A DNA stretch of 64,000 nt. It comes from Brevibacillus reuszeri (GTDB taxonomy: Bacteria > Bacillota > Bacilli > Brevibacillales > Brevibacillaceae). Position numbers and translations under genes: made by a program. The notes below the pieces were generated by a model. The model did no database searches. It was not told the DNA's origin and saw only the letters and a program-made list of their open reading frames with translations. This document shows positions 45,900-55,068 of the stretch, piece by piece (positions within the stretch are counted from its first letter, which is position 1; each line of letters begins with the position of its first letter). The DNA is taken from contig NZ_BEXF01000002.1 of the NCBI RefSeq assembly GCF_002897295.1, positions 186,001-250,000 on the forward strand. The letters are read 5' to 3'.

Positions 45900-47270
45900 T
45901 TATGGATCGATGAGCGTTTTTCTTTCCCACGCTTTGCTTCTCCAGCGGAAAAACATGACGATCCCGCGAATCCATTCGTCCGCTGCCACAGCGAGCCAGA
46001 CACCCGCCAGCCCCATATTAGCATGAAAAGCGAGTACGTAGCCAAGCGGCAAACTGATGCCAACCATGGAGATCAAGCCCATGTAGACAGGAAACTGTGC
46101 GTCACCAGCTGCCCGCAAGGAATTTATCAATACGATATTGAAAACCCGCCCCGTCTCGAGCAAAATACTCAGCAGGATAATCTGTGTACTGATGCGAAGT
46201 ATGTCAGGGTCTTCCGTAAACAAGCGCATAATCGGCTCGCGGAAAATAATAATGACCGTATTGATGACGACTGTATATACGAGCCCCCACCGCAGACTTT
46301 TCCATACTCGCCCATACGCTTCATCACGTCTGCCTGCTCCAACCAAGCGCCCAGTAATAATCGCCGTCCCCATCCCAATCGCTACGCTAAACAAATAAAT
46401 AAACATGGAAATATTCATCACGTACTGTCTCGAAGCAAGTGCTGCTGCCCCTAGGAAGGTTACATAGTACAGAAAGACAGACTGGCAGGCATGATACGTG
46501 ATCTGCTCGAATGCCGAGGGAATTCCGACTCGACAGATTTTACTGACATATGATTTGGTAAGGGTAAAGTAGTCCCTAAGCAATACCTTGATCTCGATTA
46601 GACGATAAAACGCCCAGAAGAAGATCAGCAAGCCAAGCCCTCTGCTCAATACGGTCGAAATCGCTGCCCCTTCTACACCTAATTGAGGAAAGCCAAAATT
46701 CCCAAAGATGAGCAGGTAATTTCCGATGACGTGAATAATGTTGATCCCAAGCGAAATATACATGCTTTCTCGTGTAAATCCGTACGTACGAATAATGCTG
46801 GCCAATGTATTAATAATGGCTTGCAGAAAAAGTCCTCCACCGACAATCGCCGTATACGACTGGGCCATGTCCAAGATTTCTCCCTGAAGATTAAAACTTC
46901 GCAGAAGCGCATTTCCGTACAAGACAAAGCCTACACTGATCAAAATCCCGATCATCAAGTTGAGAGTAACTGCTATTGCTCCTACCTTTGCTGCGTCGTG
47001 CATTTTCTTGGAGCCAATGTATTGCGCAACGACAATCGATGCACCGTTACCCACTACCTCCAGAACAAGAATGGCAATAAACAGAAACTGATTGGCTGCC
47101 CCAACGGCAGACACAGCCTGATCGGAAACGCCACTTAGCATAAATGTATCCGTAATACCTATAAGTGTAAAAAGAAAAAGCTCCAAAAAGATAGGCCACG
47201 TCAAAGCAAACAGATTGAACTGCTTGGCATCCTGCCGTTCCTTTGGCTGCTTTGCGAGTGTCGCTTCCAT
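45900..47270 (-). CDS. MATE-family efflux transporter (second copy)
   Basis: 456 residues, about twelve membrane helices. LTWPIFLELFLFTLIGITDTFMLS at the start and LINSLRAAGDAQFPVYMG in the second half are family typical. The sequence is clearly different from the other MATE protein in this window, so it is not a recent duplicate. The ATG at 47270 follows AAAGGTGA. It is divergent from a Crp/Fnr-type regulator gene 150 bases away, which may control it. Substrate unknown. Confidence 0.88.
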   Translation of the reverse strand: MEATLAKQPKERQDAKQFNLFALTWPIFLELFLFTLIGITDTFMLSGVSDQAVSAVGAANQFLFIAILVLEVVGNGASIVVAQYIGSKKMHDAAKVGAIAVTLNLMIGILISVGFVLYGNALLRSFNLQGEILDMAQSYTAIVGGGLFLQAIINTLASIIRTYGFTRESMYISLGINIIHVIGNYLLIFGNFGFPQLGVEGAAISTVLSRGLGLLIFFWAFYRLIEIKVLLRDYFTLTKSYVSKICRVGIPSAFEQITYHACQSVFLYYVTFLGAAALASRQYVMNISMFIYLFSVAIGMGTAIITGRLVGAGRRDEAYGRVWKSLRWGLVYTVVINTVIIIFREPIMRLFTEDPDILRISTQIILLSILLETGRVFNIVLINSLRAAGDAQFPVYMGLISMVGISLPLGYVLAFHANMGLAGVWLAVAADEWIRGIVMFFRWRSKAWERKTLIDP

Positions 47271-47422
47271 GATGTCACCTTTCTTGGCAATGTGCCCCGA
47301 TTTGCGTAGCGTCATCATTTTACACCCATTTTTCTCAGGTTAGTAGTAAGTAAATCTATTCTTTACATGATTTTCATGAATGAATGGGCCACATTTAATG
47401 ACAATTCTACATGGAGGAACCG

Positions 47423-48088
47423 ATGGAACAGAAAAAGATTGCAGATATCACGAATGCCTTCCCGTGCTTTGACGCGATTCCTGCAGACGAATGGCTGCGC
47501 AGCGGAATTAGCGTAGAACGATTTTCTCCACAGCTCGCCATGCAGGAGGGACATCTTTTTTCGCATGCTGCTTTTATCTTGAGTGGCACTGTGCGTATCC
47601 ATAAAATCAGTGAGTCAGGACGCGAGGTGACATTATACCGGGTAAGACGAGGAGGGGTTTGCGTGATTATGATGGCAAGCATCCTCGGAGAGACGGGCTA
47701 CGAAGCATCTGCTGAGATCGAGGAAGACTGCGAAATCTTACTGCTTTCGGTGGAACGGTTCAAGGAATGGATAGATACATGCAAGCCCCTCCGCCAATTT
47801 GTTTACCAGACCATGATGAAGCGCATGATCTCCGTTACTACCCTGATTGAGGACATCGCTTTTAAACCGATCAATGCGCGGATTGCACAATTTCTTCTCA
47901 GTCGTACCAGCCATTCCTGTACCACGCTCGTCATGACACATGATGCCATAGCAATTGAGCTGGGAACCGCCAGAGAGGTTGTCAGTCGAACTCTCAAGGA
48001 ATTTGAAGCAGTCGGATGGCTGCAGCTGGGTCGGGGACGAATTACGGCAATCCAACGAGCTGCTATCAGGCAAAAATTCGGGCTGTAA
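47423..48088 (+). CDS. Crp/Fnr-family transcriptional regulator
   Basis: 221 residues. The cyclic-nucleotide-binding-like sensor domain (about 10-130) includes a Cys pattern: one Cys near 17 and single ones later. It lacks the Cys cluster of an iron-sulfur FNR. The C-terminal winged helix has TLVMTHDAIAIELGTAREVVSRTLKEFEAVGWLQLGRGRI. The ATG at 47423 follows GGAGG; an in-frame ATG 12 bases earlier overlaps that site. Similar regulators respond to oxidants or nitric oxide. The MATE gene lies divergent and the AhpD-like gene downstream. Confidence 0.85.
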   Translation: MEQKKIADITNAFPCFDAIPADEWLRSGISVERFSPQLAMQEGHLFSHAAFILSGTVRIHKISESGREVTLYRVRRGGVCVIMMASILGETGYEASAEIEEDCEILLLSVERFKEWIDTCKPLRQFVYQTMMKRMISVTTLIEDIAFKPINARIAQFLLSRTSHSCTTLVMTHDAIAIELGTAREVVSRTLKEFEAVGWLQLGRGRITAIQRAAIRQKFGL

Positions 48089-48238
48089 ACGGTAAGAAAA
48101 CCTCTATCGAGGCCATCTCAAGGAGGAGCGACCGCGCTTATAAATTCTTATACGGTGAGAAAGTCACGGATGCTCGGCTGTCTGCTTCGTTACAATGAGT
48201 CCGTAATCACAACTTACTCAGAACGGAGCGATGAACCC

Positions 48239-48601
48239 GTGAGCAAAGCACAATCGTATTATGAAAAATTGAATCTGGCACACATCCCGGAATTGATGAA
48301 ATTGGCCCCCGAGGCCGCCTCTTCTTATCTCGCCCTCGAACGGAAGGTCTACCACGAATCGCAGCATTTGCCTACGAAAACAAAGGAGCTTATCGCAATC
48401 TGTGTGGCGCATGTGACAGGCTGCCCGTACTGCATTGACGTACATGTAAAGAAATACAAGGAGCTTGGTGGTACGATGGAGGAAGTCATGGAGGCGTTGT
48501 TAGTGACAGCCATGACTCGTTCGGGCGCGATTCTCAGTCACGGCGTGAACGCCCTGCTTGCTTATCAGGAAGGACCATCATCGCCGCAGTGCTTTTGTTA
48601 G
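48239..48601 (+). CDS. AhpD-like carboxymuconolactone decarboxylase family protein
   Basis: 120 residues from a GTG at 48239 preceded by CGGAG; a longer open frame begins at 48155. The AhpD active site is complete: ELIAICVAHVTGCPYCIDVHVKKYKELG, with a CxxC pair and a following His. Family members are peroxidase or thiol-redox proteins that accept electrons through the CxxC. It lies 150 bases after the Crp/Fnr gene and is probably its target or co-transcribed. Confidence 0.82.
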   Translation: MSKAQSYYEKLNLAHIPELMKLAPEAASSYLALERKVYHESQHLPTKTKELIAICVAHVTGCPYCIDVHVKKYKELGGTMEEVMEALLVTAMTRSGAILSHGVNALLAYQEGPSSPQCFC

Positions 48602-48618
48602 GGGATAGTAGTGGAAAC

Positions 48619-48652
48619 AAAAACACCGGGCAAAAAATCTCCCGGTGTTTCT
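48619..48652. terminator. Bidirectional terminator
   Basis: AAACACCGGG (48621-48630) pairs with CCCGGTGTTT (48641-48650), with A-run and T-rich tail. It ends both the AhpD-like gene and the convergent gene. Confidence 0.88.
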
Positions 48653-48656
48653 TCAT

Positions 48657-49640
48657 TTAAAACTGAGTAGCTTCCGCTGCTTGCTTGAGCATCTCTTTCG
48701 ATACTGCCAGTGAGTCGGTTGCCATGTGGTACATGATTGTCTTTTCTCCTTCTTTGCTTACCCATGACAGCTCCTTGTATAGACCGGAGTCACTAAACAG
48801 GAATTGATCGTTGCTTGTGTAGTGAGCTTTTTTGCCGTTTACTTCTACTGGCTCGTATTGGGTCGTCTCGGGAGTACTCACTTGGATATTTAACTGATCC
48901 TCCGGGAGTACCTCCACTGTGAAATAGATGTTTGCTTTTTGCTCATTTTGATAGAGTGTTGTATACGTATTGATTGGTGAAGCACTATTCGGAACTACCT
49001 TCCATACAACGCTTTTCCCTGTCTCTTTGCTTTCCTGTTGCAGCTCTTGCAGCCATGTCTCCCCTCCCTGCCCGATCATTGCTCCGTAAGGTGTTCCCAG
49101 CTTGCCTTCGCGGAATGTGAAGTCATCTCCGAGCTGCTTTGGTAGAGAATGAGAAAGAGAAGCTTTTTTGCTGATCTCATCCCACTGCTTCCAATCTGCA
49201 ACGACCTCAGGCTTTTCTACCCCAATGACCGGATTTTGCTGAAAGAGAGGGTGCTTTTCCTTTGCCAGCTCCGCAAAATAAACGATCGCCGTCTCGCCTG
49301 TTGCCAGCTTGTTTTCTACACTTGCCAGCTCACGGCGTATTTCCTCAGGGGCAATCTGCGTCAAAGCAAAGTCTTTTGCCACTTGTACCTCCATTTGTAC
49401 AGAGCCTGTATTCTCCTTGTAAAGCAAGCTGTGGGTAGCAAAGCCAAACCCAGTGAGCAAAACAAAGGATGCTGCTACATGCGTTAGTTTTGGACGTAAG
49501 AACATCGACTTTTTCTTTTCCTTTCTGCCTGCCAGCTCTTTTCTTGCTGCCAAAAGGATTTTATGATCGAGTGCAGGATTGCTCCCAAGCTCGTTTGCTG
49601 CCCATTCATACTCTTTTTTCAACTTATCCTCAATGAACAT
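48657..49640 (-). CDS. Probable anti-sigma factor, DUF4367-type membrane protein
   Basis: 327 residues. The N-terminal cytoplasmic part of about 55 residues (FIEDKLKKEYEWAANELGSNPALDHKILLAARK...) is followed by one membrane helix (THVAASFVLLTGFGFATHSLLY). A large outside domain follows, with a C-terminal DUF4367-like part (KKAHYTSNDQFLFSDSGLYKELSWVSKEGEKTIMYHMA). The ATG at 49640 lies within the end of the sigma factor gene (11-base overlap) behind GGAGG. Topology and position suggest it holds the sigma factor inactive until an envelope signal arrives. Confidence 0.78.
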   Translation of the reverse strand: MFIEDKLKKEYEWAANELGSNPALDHKILLAARKELAGRKEKKKSMFLRPKLTHVAASFVLLTGFGFATHSLLYKENTGSVQMEVQVAKDFALTQIAPEEIRRELASVENKLATGETAIVYFAELAKEKHPLFQQNPVIGVEKPEVVADWKQWDEISKKASLSHSLPKQLGDDFTFREGKLGTPYGAMIGQGGETWLQELQQESKETGKSVVWKVVPNSASPINTYTTLYQNEQKANIYFTVEVLPEDQLNIQVSTPETTQYEPVEVNGKKAHYTSNDQFLFSDSGLYKELSWVSKEGEKTIMYHMATDSLAVSKEMLKQAAEATQF

Positions 49641-50208
49641 GATAAGATGCCTCCCCGCTATTCGTACGTTCTTCAAAATGCGCTCTCAGCTTTTTCATAG
49701 CCAGATGGTGTCGTGATTTCACCGTTCCGAGCGGAATTTGCAGCATCAGGGCAATTTCCTCCAGGGAACAATTTTGGTAGTAACGCAGCACAACAATTTC
49801 CTTTAGCTTTTGAGACAGTTGCTCGACGGCAGGTATTACCTCCAGTTGGTCGCTGATAGCCCCCAGCTTATCCTCCATCCCTGCTACAGGTGCCTCATAC
49901 CCTTTTTCCTTCACTCGTTCCAGCAGCCGAAATCTCCTCCAAGTACTTCGGTTCCAATTGCGCACCTGCCTGACAATCAAGCCGTTGAACCATGCGATAA
50001 AGGGCTGCTCCAGATCGTACTTATCCAAGCTGCGAATCAGCTCCACATATACTTCACTCATGATGTCATCTACATCTTGCTTGTGCGGCGCCAAAAAATA
50101 AATCAGGTTGTAGACATAGGTCCGAGTGGCTCGGTAAAGCTCTTGAAATGCTTCTTCCTCCCCGTGGCGCATCCGGATGAGCCACGGTCTCACATCTATT
50201 TCTTTCAT
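49630..50208 (-). CDS. RNA polymerase ECF-type sigma factor
   Basis: 192 residues. Region 2 runs from EEEAFQELYRATRTYVYNLIYFLAPHKQDVDDIMSEVYVELIRSLDKYD to W-NGLIVRQVRNW. Region 4 carries LKEIVVLRYYQNCSLEEIALMLQIPLGTVKSRHHLAMKKLR. It is co-translated with the downstream membrane anti-sigma-like gene. No autoregulatory promoter of a known ECF class could be named with confidence, although GTGAACC about 60 bases upstream is a candidate -35. Confidence 0.88.
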   Translation of the reverse strand: MKEIDVRPWLIRMRHGEEEAFQELYRATRTYVYNLIYFLAPHKQDVDDIMSEVYVELIRSLDKYDLEQPFIAWFNGLIVRQVRNWNRSTWRRFRLLERVKEKGYEAPVAGMEDKLGAISDQLEVIPAVEQLSQKLKEIVVLRYYQNCSLEEIALMLQIPLGTVKSRHHLAMKKLRAHFEERTNSGEASYHVH

Positions 50209-50282
50209 AGGCCGGCCTCCAATCAGGTCTTACATGATATATTGGCTCCCACCCGCTCATTAGGTTCACTTGGTTTTCAAGA

Positions 50283-50320
50283 AAAAAGACACCCGAGCTG
50301 CTTTTCGCAGTGGGTGCCTT
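50283..50320 (-). terminator. Terminator after the metallo-hydrolase gene
   Basis: In minus orientation GGCACCCACTGC faces GCAGCTCGGGTGTC, followed by TTTTTTC. Confidence 0.8.
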
Positions 50321-50345
50321 ACCAGACTTTTTCATGCTTGTGCGA

Positions 50346-51083
50346 TTATGATTGGATCAAAGCCTGCAGTTGCTCCTCGGCATTATCCTCGCAGACGCCG
50401 CCATGGTAACAAATCACAGACTGAATCTCTGTATTCTGCAGCTTTTTCAAGGACTGAAGTGCTGTATCCATATCCAGCGTCGTTTGCGGGACTGGTCCTC
50501 TAAGCATACCGCCCATATAAACCATGGCATCCCCTGCAATCAGCGTTTTACTGTTCTGCACATATAAACTGATATGTCCCGGCGTATGACCAGGAGTATG
50601 GATGACACGTATGCCGCCAAAAATCGGCAGCACATCACCATCTGCGAGAATCTTGTCCACCTTTGCCATTGGGGGAGTTTCGAAGATCGCTTGCATCTTC
50701 TTCCGCTCTTCTTCTGGCAGTGACGCCAGCATCGCAGCCATGCGCTCTGGATTTGTTTTGATAAGCGGGAGCTTCCCCTCAATATAAGGCTGATCAAGCT
50801 CGTGCGCATATACTTCAATCTGCCCGCTATATACTTGCACAATTTCAGGTAGACTACCAATATGATCGATGTCTTGATGCGTGATAATGACAGCCTTCAG
50901 TTTTTCTGGCGATACTCCTGCCTCTATCATAGCAGCGCGTAACAACTCCCATGACCCAGGCATTCCGGTATCCACTAAAACAGCCATCTGCTCATCCCAT
51001 AGTAATGTCGGATGAATGGCAATTTTTCCGCCAAAAGCTTCTGCTTCTAACGTAATCATTTCTACTCCAGCTGCAACCTTCAT
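50346..51083 (-). CDS. Metallo-beta-lactamase-fold hydrolase
   Basis: 245 residues. The zinc site is THQDIDHIGS (a His-Gln variant of HxHxDH), with GHTPGHISLY and LIAGDAMVYMGG later, as in glyoxalase II-like/YqgX-type hydrolases. The first His of the HxHxDH motif is kept and the second is Gln, so metal site 1 may be altered. Its promoter is consensus and overlaps a palindrome, so it is probably repressor-controlled. Substrate unknown. It lies downstream of the GAP1 operon but has its own promoter. Confidence 0.83.
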   Translation of the reverse strand: MKVAAGVEMITLEAEAFGGKIAIHPTLLWDEQMAVLVDTGMPGSWELLRAAMIEAGVSPEKLKAVIITHQDIDHIGSLPEIVQVYSGQIEVYAHELDQPYIEGKLPLIKTNPERMAAMLASLPEEERKKMQAIFETPPMAKVDKILADGDVLPIFGGIRVIHTPGHTPGHISLYVQNSKTLIAGDAMVYMGGMLRGPVPQTTLDMDTALQSLKKLQNTEIQSVICYHGGVCEDNAEEQLQALIQS

Positions 51084-51174
51084 ACCTTTTTCCTCCTCGT
51101 TACAATAAGGTCATGTGAACTACATCCTTATATGTACCACGAACAAGGAGAAGGATTCAACGAATAAATATAAT

Positions 51175-51219
51175 ATTATATCATAAAAATAATTATTTGT
51201 CAATATACCAAATAGGTAT
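51175..51219 (-). promoter_or_regulatory. Consensus promoter with palindromic operator for the metallo-hydrolase
   Basis: In minus orientation TTGACA (51198-51203) and TATAAT (51175-51180) have an exact 17-base spacer. The dyad ATACC-N5-GGTAT (51205-51219) abuts the -35 box, which suggests a small dimeric repressor. Confidence 0.75.
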
Positions 51220-51286
51220 TTCTTTTGAACAATTCATGGGGTACGTGTCCCTGATAACCTTGTTAGCTACAAAAGAAATACCTATT
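51211..51286. repeat. 17-base perfect inverted repeat with 42-base loop
   Basis: AATAGGTATTTCTTTTG (51211-51227) and CAAAAGAAATACCTATT (51270-51286) are exact reverse complements. The right arm begins 4 bases past the GAP1-like stop codon and the left arm overlaps the operator at 51205-51219. It may terminate the GAP1 operon, though no T-run follows. Confidence 0.7.
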
Positions 51287-51289
51287 CTT

Positions 51290-53791
51290 TTACGGAGTTG
51301 TAGTTTTCGGTGGCTCTTCAGATAAACCGTTTTGCTCCGCTGGCACCACATACTCAACGGGCTCGATCTGTGGTTCGATCACGAGACGATACGACGGAAT
51401 CCAGCCATTAGTAGATGGCACTCTCACTCTGTGAGCCGTGTCCGTAGATGGGTCTTTTCCCTGTGCTTCCTCTTGTCCTTTCTGCCAAAACGCGTAGCCA
51501 CCCCATGCTCCTGCCGCCACCAGTACAAGCAAAACGGATGTTACAAACGCTTTGTTGCGAAAAAGCTTGACCAGCGGATTTGCAGTATCTCTGCGCACTT
51601 CCTCCAGCAGCTTGCGGAAATCTGAATTTCGAACCGCATACCAGCGTCTGCGCGATTCTTTATTGCGCAATCTGCGTCCTTTTCCTTCTAAAAAGAGCTG
51701 CTTCAATGCTTGGCGATAGGCAGGGAGCAAGTCTTTTTCTTCAAAAAACATACGCTGCGTCATCGTCCACTGAATAAATGCGTGGAGTACCGTCTCTCCG
51801 CCATTTTGTTCCACAAAGGTCAGCATTTCTGTGCAATGAAAGCCTTCCTGCCCAAATTGATCGTCCCGATAAAAGACGAGGGCAACCAGCGGAAAGCTGT
51901 CTTTGTCCAAAGGAGTGCTCAGCATATTTTGAATGATACGCTGCTGCGCGCGTGACTCCTCCGGGTCCCATTTGCGGAAAAACTCTGCCGGGTGAGGGGA
52001 CCGTTTTTGTTCCAGTAGTTCCGCCAGATTGAGGAGCAGCTCCTGCTTCTGACGGCTCTCCACATCCAGCGTTCGTGAAAAGCTTTGCGTCTTTTCCTCC
52101 AAGAGTGCCACGATTTTTTGAAAATCATCCTTCGAGACAGAATCCAGAGCGAGATGCTTCAGGAGGGACTTGTCCAGCTCGTCCAAAAGCTCCTCCGCGT
52201 AACCCCGGGTTCCATCGAGATTTTCAAAAAACTGATGAATCGAGATCGCCGTATCCAGCTTCTGCCGCTCGCGACCAAACAGGTCCAGCAGCCGCTCTGT
52301 TGACACCGTAATGAAAAACGGATTTCTCAGTGCTTGCGGTGCCGTCTCCGTCCAAAACTGAATTTCTTTTAAGACCTGGCTGATTTGGGAGGCGCCGCGC
52401 AGACGTTCACTCACATAGTCTTCAAACAGTGGCTTAACCAGCTGTTTATGTCCAAAGATCGATCGCATCATAAAGCCAAACAGCTCGGGGTTTCTGGACA
52501 GGTGCTTGTACATCTCCGCTACATAACCGCTCTCTCTCAAGCCTTTTGCTTTCATCAGCACATCCATCACAAACCGGACGATCTCCATTTGCAGGCTATC
52601 CTGCTTGGTGACATTGTATGATTCAATCATTTGCTTGATCGTTACACTATCAGGCAGCTTTGTCGCCGTCACCGCCTCGGTCTCCACGCGTAACAGCACA
52701 CTTTGCAAATCGATCAAACGCTTTTTGTGAATCAGGCTAGGATGACCCAAATAACTGTTCAATGCCTGCCAAACTCCTGCCCGATTGCGTTCGTAGACGG
52801 ACATCCGACCTTTTTCGATCATGTAGAGTGCGCATAGCTCATAACAGGTGCTGACTCGCAGAGTAATGTTGGTGTCCGCACCCGCTAGCACTTCCTCGCA
52901 AAAGGCGTAGAAGGATGCCATGATCCGGGAATCATTCAGGAACTCCCAGGCAAAATCCAGGTACTCGTGAACACTCTCCTGTAAATCGACGTTGTAGATG
53001 CGTCCCTGGCTAAAATCAAACAAAAAGTCTTTATCGCTATGCCCACCACCAGGTCGAATGCTCCCTTTTTCCACAAACATAACGTTGATATGCTTTTTGC
53101 TCTCTGGCTCATGACTATAGGTCAAAAAACCAAAATGCCTGCGCATCTCATAAGGCAGACAGCTATACAAAATCGCAAGCAGCTCAGCAGACACAGCCGA
53201 CAATGCACTTACCTCGACATTTAAGCTGATAAATACTTTCTTTTTCGCCGAGAGAGATGTCATCACCGCATACAGCAGCTGTTTGAAAACACGCTCATCG
53301 ATACCGAGCTGCATGAGCCACTTCTTCCGATCGCTTGTCGTGACTATCTGATACGGAAGCTCCTCCAGTGCGGGCAGCTCCTTGCCCATAGCATCCTCGT
53401 GCGCTGTAGCAAAGGTACGTATGCCAAATAGCTTGCTCGGGTCCTTTATGAATTCATCACGCCGCTGCGCCGGAATGATGTAATTATGGCTGAAGAACGT
53501 ATTTCGTTGTCCGGTGAAATCGGCCCCGACAAAAGCGCTTCTCCCGATAACCATTTCCCCAGATTCAGCATGGAAACAGACGAGCGCTTCTGGATACTGG
53601 GACAAATCACCCTCTGCTCGCTCTTGCAATTCACGCGGAGCATGGTAGACACAAAACGGATGGAGCGTCTTTTTAATAAACGTATTGTCCAGCCCTGACG
53701 ATTTGGCGACAGTATCGTATCCTTCGTTCGAACGGAAAATCCCCTGTCGCCCGCGGGTGTAGTACTGCTGCAAAATGGGCTGACGGCTCAC
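51290..53791 (-). CDS. GAP1-like (GTPase-associated protein 1) membrane protein
   Basis: 833 residues. The N-terminus (RQPILQQYYTRGRQGIFRSNEGYDTVAKSSGLDNTFIKKTLHPFCVYHAP) has the pattern of GAP1-N domains found next to bacterial 'double GTPase' genes. A long alpha-helical middle region follows, then one membrane helix (about 748-769) and a 64-residue Pro-rich tail. The start is GTG at 53791, sharing one base with the GTPase stop (TAGTG), behind GGGAGGG; the frame to 53836 overlaps the GTPase. It probably regulates or anchors the GTPase at the membrane. The domain name is recalled from published predictions; no function has been shown as far as I know. Confidence 0.75.
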   Translation of the reverse strand: MSRQPILQQYYTRGRQGIFRSNEGYDTVAKSSGLDNTFIKKTLHPFCVYHAPRELQERAEGDLSQYPEALVCFHAESGEMVIGRSAFVGADFTGQRNTFFSHNYIIPAQRRDEFIKDPSKLFGIRTFATAHEDAMGKELPALEELPYQIVTTSDRKKWLMQLGIDERVFKQLLYAVMTSLSAKKKVFISLNVEVSALSAVSAELLAILYSCLPYEMRRHFGFLTYSHEPESKKHINVMFVEKGSIRPGGGHSDKDFLFDFSQGRIYNVDLQESVHEYLDFAWEFLNDSRIMASFYAFCEEVLAGADTNITLRVSTCYELCALYMIEKGRMSVYERNRAGVWQALNSYLGHPSLIHKKRLIDLQSVLLRVETEAVTATKLPDSVTIKQMIESYNVTKQDSLQMEIVRFVMDVLMKAKGLRESGYVAEMYKHLSRNPELFGFMMRSIFGHKQLVKPLFEDYVSERLRGASQISQVLKEIQFWTETAPQALRNPFFITVSTERLLDLFGRERQKLDTAISIHQFFENLDGTRGYAEELLDELDKSLLKHLALDSVSKDDFQKIVALLEEKTQSFSRTLDVESRQKQELLLNLAELLEQKRSPHPAEFFRKWDPEESRAQQRIIQNMLSTPLDKDSFPLVALVFYRDDQFGQEGFHCTEMLTFVEQNGGETVLHAFIQWTMTQRMFFEEKDLLPAYRQALKQLFLEGKGRRLRNKESRRRWYAVRNSDFRKLLEEVRRDTANPLVKLFRNKAFVTSVLLVLVAAGAWGGYAFWQKGQEEAQGKDPSTDTAHRVRVPSTNGWIPSYRLVIEPQIEPVEYVVPAEQNGLSEEPPKTTTP

Positions 53792-55056
53792 TACCGTTCC
53801 CTCCCCTCGATGTAATCCAGTTGATGCATTAACCAAATAAACGGCTCATCAACCCGAATCGGTGTCACGACGCCACTTACCTTTTGGTTAACCGGATTGC
53901 TTCCCAGCGCGGATACAGCGAAATAAGCCGTGTTGGTAAAGTAAACCTCAAGTGCGTCTTTAAACGGACGATCCACTTTTTCAATGAAGCGACTGATCTC
54001 GCCATTGATGTTCTCGAATTCGGTCGTATTGAGGTACTGCTCATGCACGAAATTACGGAAGACGTTGCTGTTGGACTTGATGTACTCGCCGTCATCCTCC
54101 TTGATCAGATGCAGCATGTCGCTCTTGGTCAGAACGACCGCCGTCGGGATATTCGTCTTGCTCTGCTCCTGATAGCCGATGAAGTTCTCAAACAGCGTAA
54201 TGACTACCTCGCGCGGCTCATCGTATCTGGCTGTAAACTCTCCCGGCTCATCCCCGGCCTGAAGCATCACCCGATCGCGAATCGTTTTAATTTGCAACGG
54301 ATCGACGAGGAACAAAATACCGGACGAGTTTTTCACATGCGCAGCATACAGCTCCAAATACTCGCGATCCACCATTCCCTCACCTGCTACGTCAAAAAAG
54401 ACAAGGATTAACGGTGCCTTTTCACTGTCCTTGAAAATGAACTGAAAAATAAACGGCTCCTGTCGCTTTTCCTTTTGCGTGGAATCGAGCAGCTGTCCGC
54501 GTTCAAACAGTGGCGCCTCATAGTTCTCGCGGAACTTGCGGCTGATTTGTGCATTGAGTGGCATACATGCCGCATCGAAGTGGTTCGCGGTCGTATTTTG
54601 CAGCGTATGGATCAAGGATGTCATGTAGACAGACTTACCTACCTGCGAGGCACCGACAATGGAAATGATGTTGCTCGGTGCTTTCCCCGCCGTGATCGGC
54701 AGCTCGTTGTGGCACTTCGGGCACAGTCTGCGCTTGGACACCATGCCATAGCGATCGGTCACGCCTGCCAGCACATTGTCTACGTATAGATGATTCTCCT
54801 CAGGAATAGACTCCGGATCGATAATAGCCTCCAGCTCATCGATAGCATCCAGTCCGAATTTATCTCGGTAGTGGTTAAGAATCTCATCTTCCTGCAAGGC
54901 ATAATCTTCGTCATCCTGACGATGATGTGTAGCCCGGAAAACAACCTGATCTGGTTCAAACTTGGCAAAGCAGTATGGGCAAACAATATCGTAAAAAGGA
55001 AGTCTTTCCTTCACTGGCGGCTTCTTTTCAAACATGTTTTTCAAAAAAGACAGCAT
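53791..55056 (-). CDS. Zinc-ribbon GTPase (double-GTPase / DO-GTPase-like)
   Basis: 421 residues. Two CxxC pairs (CPYC at 26-29, CPKC at 112-115) form a zinc-binding module around an inserted acidic segment. The G domain follows: P-loop GASQVGKS (135-142), switch II DVAGEG (222-227) where ordinary GTPases have DxxG, and TKSD (310-313) as the base-specificity motif. It ends with NPVNQKVSGVVTPIRVDEPFIWLMHQL. It is co-translated with the GAP1-like gene. In related clusters such GTPases are proposed switches of a conflict or stress response. Confidence 0.8.
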   Translation of the reverse strand: MLSFLKNMFEKKPPVKERLPFYDIVCPYCFAKFEPDQVVFRATHHRQDDEDYALQEDEILNHYRDKFGLDAIDELEAIIDPESIPEENHLYVDNVLAGVTDRYGMVSKRRLCPKCHNELPITAGKAPSNIISIVGASQVGKSVYMTSLIHTLQNTTANHFDAACMPLNAQISRKFRENYEAPLFERGQLLDSTQKEKRQEPFIFQFIFKDSEKAPLILVFFDVAGEGMVDREYLELYAAHVKNSSGILFLVDPLQIKTIRDRVMLQAGDEPGEFTARYDEPREVVITLFENFIGYQEQSKTNIPTAVVLTKSDMLHLIKEDDGEYIKSNSNVFRNFVHEQYLNTTEFENINGEISRFIEKVDRPFKDALEVYFTNTAYFAVSALGSNPVNQKVSGVVTPIRVDEPFIWLMHQLDYIEGRER

Positions 55057-55068
55057 GGCGCTCGCCTC

